A stretch of DNA of 64,000 nt, from the NCBI RefSeq assembly GCF_041080815.1, contig NZ_CP160205.1:1-64000 (forward strand), given 5' to 3'. Under the pieces are notes generated by a model, which was not told the DNA's origin, ran no database searches, and was given only the letters and a program-made list of their open reading frames with translations. Shown piece after piece: positions 60,914 to 64,000 of the stretch. Both the position numbers and the translations under genes were made by a program. Within the stretch, counting starts at the first letter, position 1, and every line of letters begins with the position of its first letter. This stretch comes from Mucilaginibacter yixingensis (GTDB lineage: Bacteria > Bacteroidota > Bacteroidia > Sphingobacteriales > Sphingobacteriaceae).

Positions 60914-63028
60914 TTGAAAGCTGATCTGAGAGTTGCGCTTGTTGGAAATCCCAATACGGGTAAATCAACCCTTTTTAACGTATTAACCGGCCTTAACCAG
61001 AAAATAGGAAATTTTCCAGGTGTAACGGTTGATAAGAAAACGGGTACCTGCCAATTGCCCGACGGTCGCACTGCCGAGATTATTGACCTGCCCGGCACCT
61101 ACAGCTTATATCCTAAAAGTAAAGACGAATCTATCGTGTTTTCTGTTTTGGCAGATAAACACACCGATACAACGCCAGATCTGGTAGTCATCATTCTTGA
61201 TGCCACCAACCTGAAGCGTAACCTGTTGCTTTACACCCAGGTGGCCGACCTGAAGATCCCTGTCATTGTTGCCCTCAACATGACTGACCTGGCCGGTAAA
61301 TCGGGCATCATCATCAATACAGAAACTTTTTCGCAAAAATTGGGCGTGCCGGTGGTATCCATCTCGGCCCGTAAAGCCAAAGGGATTGATGAGTTGAAAC
61401 AGGCCATTGCCTTTGCCAACAAGGTGCCCCTGCAACTGGATTCCATTGATGTGGAGAGTATAGCTCCTGCATTGATAGCCGACATCAGCGCCGAGGTAAA
61501 GACCGATAACCCGTACTTCGCCCTGCAACTGGCGCATCAGCATGAGCACCTGAAATCTTTAACTTCTGAACAGAGCGACAGGATAGAAGCCCTGGAGCAA
61601 AAACACAGCTTCCACTCGCAAAAGGCTCAGGCAACCGAAACCATTGCCCGCTACAATTTTATCAATGAATTGCTGGCCGACACGGTAACACAACCCGAAA
61701 ATGCCCGCGAGGAAAGCATGAGCAACAAAATAGATCACGTGCTAACGCATAAGGTGTTTGGCTTTGTGATTTTTATTGGCATCCTGCTGTTTATGTTCCA
61801 GTCTATCTTTGCGTGGTCTGCCTACCCGATGGATTTGATTTCCAGCGGATTTGTGCTGCTGCAAGATTGGCTGCATAAAGCCTTGCCCGCCGGCCCGCTC
61901 ACCAGTTTGCTGGTGGATGGTATTGTGGCCGGTTTGAGCGGCGTGCTGGTGTTTATCCCGCAAATTGCTATTCTTTTTGCCTTTATATCCATACTGGAAG
62001 ATACCGGCTACATGGCGCGCGTTACGTTTATGATGGATAAAATTATGCGTAAGGTGGGGCTGAACGGTAAATCTGTAGTGCCGCTGATTGGTGGTTTTGC
62101 CTGCGCGGTACCATCCATCATGAGTACGCGTACCATTGAAAACTGGAAAGACCGCATCATTACTATCATGGTAACGCCACTGGTTACCTGTTCTGCGCGC
62201 TTGCCGGTTTACACGCTGTTAATTGCCCTGGTGGTACCCAATAAAACCGTCTGGTGGATTTTTAACATGCAGGGTCTGGCGCTAACGGCTATGTATATCC
62301 TCAGCCTGGTATCGGCCGTGGTGGTTGCCCTGGTGTTTAAGTTTATCATCAAAGGTCGTGAGAGAGGTTACTTCATTATGGAGCTGCCGGTTTACCGCAT
62401 GCCGCGCTGGAATAACGTAGCGCTCAGCATGTATGATCGATCTAAAGCCTTTGTGTTTGAAGCTGGTAAGGTGATCATTGCGGTATCTGTAGTGTTATGG
62501 GTACTGGCCAGTTACGGGCCGGGGAAACGCTTTGAACAGATTGAAAGCAAATACAGTCAACCGCAATATACCAAAACTGTTAAGGCTGATGACTTGCAGC
62601 GTATGGTGGCTTCAGAGAAATTGGAAAACTCTTATGCTGGTGTGTTGGGCCATGTGATAGAGCCTGCTATCCGTCCGCTGGGTTTTGACTGGAAGATAGG
62701 CATCGCCCTTATTACTTCATTTGCTGCCCGCGAAGTGTTTGTAGGCACTATGGCCACCATTTACAGCGTAAATGGCGATGCCGACAACATGCAATCGGTA
62801 CAAGAAAAAATGGCCGGTGCCAGGAATCCTGATACCGGTAAGCCGGTGTTTACGGTGGCGGTGGCTTTCTCACTCATGATGTTCTATGCTTTTGCCATGC
62901 AGTGCGCCAGCACCATGGGCGTAGTATATCGCGAAACTAAAAACTGGCGCTGGCCGCTGGCCCAGTTTACCTACATGACCGTGCTGGCTTATGTAGTGAG
63001 TTTGATAACCTATCAGCTACTGAAATAA
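60914..63028 (+). CDS. feoB: Ferrous iron transport protein B
   Basis: Inner-membrane Fe2+ transporter with an N-terminal G-protein domain. The GTPase motifs are G1 VGNPNTGKST (K17), G3 DLPGTYSLY and G4 NMTD. About eight transmembrane helices follow, with Gate-domain motifs such as IGGFACAVPSIMSTRT and the later ITSFAAREVFVGTM. It starts at TTG, the only start close behind feoA. At 704 residues it is complete. It forms a two-gene operon with feoA. Confidence 0.96.
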   Translation: MKADLRVALVGNPNTGKSTLFNVLTGLNQKIGNFPGVTVDKKTGTCQLPDGRTAEIIDLPGTYSLYPKSKDESIVFSVLADKHTDTTPDLVVIILDATNLKRNLLLYTQVADLKIPVIVALNMTDLAGKSGIIINTETFSQKLGVPVVSISARKAKGIDELKQAIAFANKVPLQLDSIDVESIAPALIADISAEVKTDNPYFALQLAHQHEHLKSLTSEQSDRIEALEQKHSFHSQKAQATETIARYNFINELLADTVTQPENAREESMSNKIDHVLTHKVFGFVIFIGILLFMFQSIFAWSAYPMDLISSGFVLLQDWLHKALPAGPLTSLLVDGIVAGLSGVLVFIPQIAILFAFISILEDTGYMARVTFMMDKIMRKVGLNGKSVVPLIGGFACAVPSIMSTRTIENWKDRIITIMVTPLVTCSARLPVYTLLIALVVPNKTVWWIFNMQGLALTAMYILSLVSAVVVALVFKFIIKGRERGYFIMELPVYRMPRWNNVALSMYDRSKAFVFEAGKVIIAVSVVLWVLASYGPGKRFEQIESKYSQPQYTKTVKADDLQRMVASEKLENSYAGVLGHVIEPAIRPLGFDWKIGIALITSFAAREVFVGTMATIYSVNGDADNMQSVQEKMAGARNPDTGKPVFTVAVAFSLMMFYAFAMQCASTMGVVYRETKNWRWPLAQFTYMTVLAYVVSLITYQLLK

Positions 63029-63059
63029 ATTCGGATTTCGAATGTTCAAATCCGAATTT
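63027..63059 (+). terminator. Hairpin directly behind feoB
   Basis: AAATTCGGATTT and AAATCCGAATTT form a perfect 12-bp stem with a 9-base loop, starting on the feoB stop codon. No T-run follows. Related CGAAATTGAAAATGCGAAATCC words further on suggest a repeat family. Confidence 0.45.
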
Positions 63060-63248
63060 ATGAAAATTTGGATTTGGGTTTATGGTGTTTCTTGTCAAGT
63101 CGCTCAACCGTAAATAAATCCGAAATTGAAAATGCGAAATCCGATATCTAATCGGTAATATAAAATTTACCATTCCGTAAGCCCTGCTTAGCAATAAAGT
63201 TACATAGGTTACTCGGCGAAACCGATGCCAAAAAGTGATTTTTGCGGC

Positions 63249-64000
63249 ATGAATTGTAAACCTTTACTCAAAGTTTTTTCCATCATATTTTTATTTGGTG
63301 TTTTAAGTGCTCAGGCCCAGACAAATGTGCCTGTAAAAGGTGCCGTGAGCGGCAAACTGGTAGACGCGGCCAGCAACCAGCCACTGGCTTTTGCCACGGC
63401 GGCGTTGATCAGAAAGGCGGATAACACCGCGGCTAAAAGCATCCAGACCGATATGGATGGTAACTTTAAGCTGGATAACCTGGCCGATGGCCTCTACCTG
63501 CTGCGCACTACCTATGTGGGTTACGGCAACTATGTAAAAGACTCGATCTATATCAGTCCGAAGAAAAAGATCTTTCAACTGGGCCTGGTGAAGATGAAGC
63601 AGGCCGGAAAAGCCTTGAAAGAGGTGACTGTGAAGGCGCAGCGTAGCAATATACAATTGGGTGTAGACCGCAAAGTATTCAATGTAGAGCAAAGCCTGGT
63701 AAGTGCAGGCGGCTCGGCAACAGATTTGTTGAGCAACGTACCGTCGGTACAAGTGGATGTGGATGGTAACCTGAACCTGCGCGGATCAAGCGATGTGCGC
63801 GTGTTGATTAACGGCAAACCCTCTATGCTGGCCGGTGCCAGTATGGCCGACATTCTGCAGTCAATCCCGGCAAGTTCTATCGAGACTATTGAGGTGATTA
63901 CCAATCCATCATCAAAATATGATGCCGAAGGTCAATCTGGTATCGTAAACATCGTGCTGAAGAAAAATGCGCGTGTGGGTACCAACGGTAACGTTGCTGT
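63249..64000 (+). CDS. Outer-membrane beta-barrel / TonB-receptor-like protein (partial)
   Basis: The first 250 residues of a large outer-membrane protein; the stop lies beyond the window. A signal peptide (FSIIFLFGVLSAQAQ) is followed by a carboxypeptidase-regulatory-like domain (about 32-115, GKLVDAASNQPLAFATAALI). A plug domain then follows (about 140-240, LLSNVPSVQVDVDGNLNLRG, INGKPSMLAGAS and IETIEVITNPSSKYDAEGQS). This order matches the TonB-dependent receptor plug of OMP_b-brl_3-type proteins. It has the same architecture as the 57543 gene but is only distantly similar in sequence. Confidence 0.9.
   Translation, partial: MNCKPLLKVFSIIFLFGVLSAQAQTNVPVKGAVSGKLVDAASNQPLAFATAALIRKADNTAAKSIQTDMDGNFKLDNLADGLYLLRTTYVGYGNYVKDSIYISPKKKIFQLGLVKMKQAGKALKEVTVKAQRSNIQLGVDRKVFNVEQSLVSAGGSATDLLSNVPSVQVDVDGNLNLRGSSDVRVLINGKPSMLAGASMADILQSIPASSIETIEVITNPSSKYDAEGQSGIVNIVLKKNARVGTNGNVA

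Overview
The window reads as a chromosomal segment from a Bacteroidota bacterium of the Sphingobacteriaceae type (Mucilaginibacter or Pedobacter-like). This is an inference. It rests on TAnnTTTG -7 promoter boxes with an upstream TTG/TTTG, near absence of Shine-Dalgarno sequences, outer-membrane barrel proteins with carboxypeptidase-like N-terminal domains, several ECF sigma factors, the rpmF-plsX-fabH / accB-accC gene order, and the 16S rRNA sequence. The first base is the ATG of dnaA, so the sequence has probably been rotated to begin there.

Layout. 1-9.6 kb: dnaA, a YpfJ-type zinc peptidase, an ECF sigma pair, a glycosyltransferase, kbl, pheS, a Rieske-like lipoprotein, a TetR regulator and rsmA. 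9.8-14.0 kb: pdxA, then a membrane acyltransferase-like protein, an SGNH hydrolase and an alpha/beta esterase. 14.5-19.5 kb: an ECF sigma / membrane protein / exported YG-repeat protein operon, an NtrC-type response regulator followed by a tiny histidine-kinase-dimerisation-like protein, and a 45-residue membrane peptide. 19.6-24 kb: an EcsC-like protein, a RelE/ParE toxin-antitoxin pair, a 2-hydroxyacid dehydrogenase, greA, a HIT protein and a NadR-like kinase. 24-29.8 kb: the DUF177-rpmF-plsX-fabH and accB-accC genes that start fatty-acid and phospholipid synthesis, then tatC. 30-38 kb: mixed metabolic and hypothetical genes plus a third ECF sigma locus. 38-51.6 kb: two tandem, apparently identical rRNA operons (16S, tRNA-Ile, tRNA-Ala, 23S, 5S) about 1 kb apart. 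51.6-64 kb: an oxidoreductase, a thioredoxin-like lipoprotein, uxuA, gcvH, a VanZ-like protein, a large outer-membrane barrel protein with a palindromic operator-like site in its promoter, feoA-feoB, and the start of a second outer-membrane barrel protein cut by the window end.

Most of the window is housekeeping DNA. I see no phage, insertion sequence, CRISPR array or defence island beyond the toxin-antitoxin pair. The non-coding DNA is the more unusual part. Several families of palindromic intergenic repeats occur. The two rRNA leaders contain a hairpin that has changed by paired compensatory substitutions, and the rRNA duplication junction lies inside a promoter -7 box. A 10-bp-arm inverted repeat overlaps one promoter. 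There are several candidate small transcripts ending in terminators, and three genes whose -7 box sits almost on the start codon. No search could be run here, so novelty statements are provisional.
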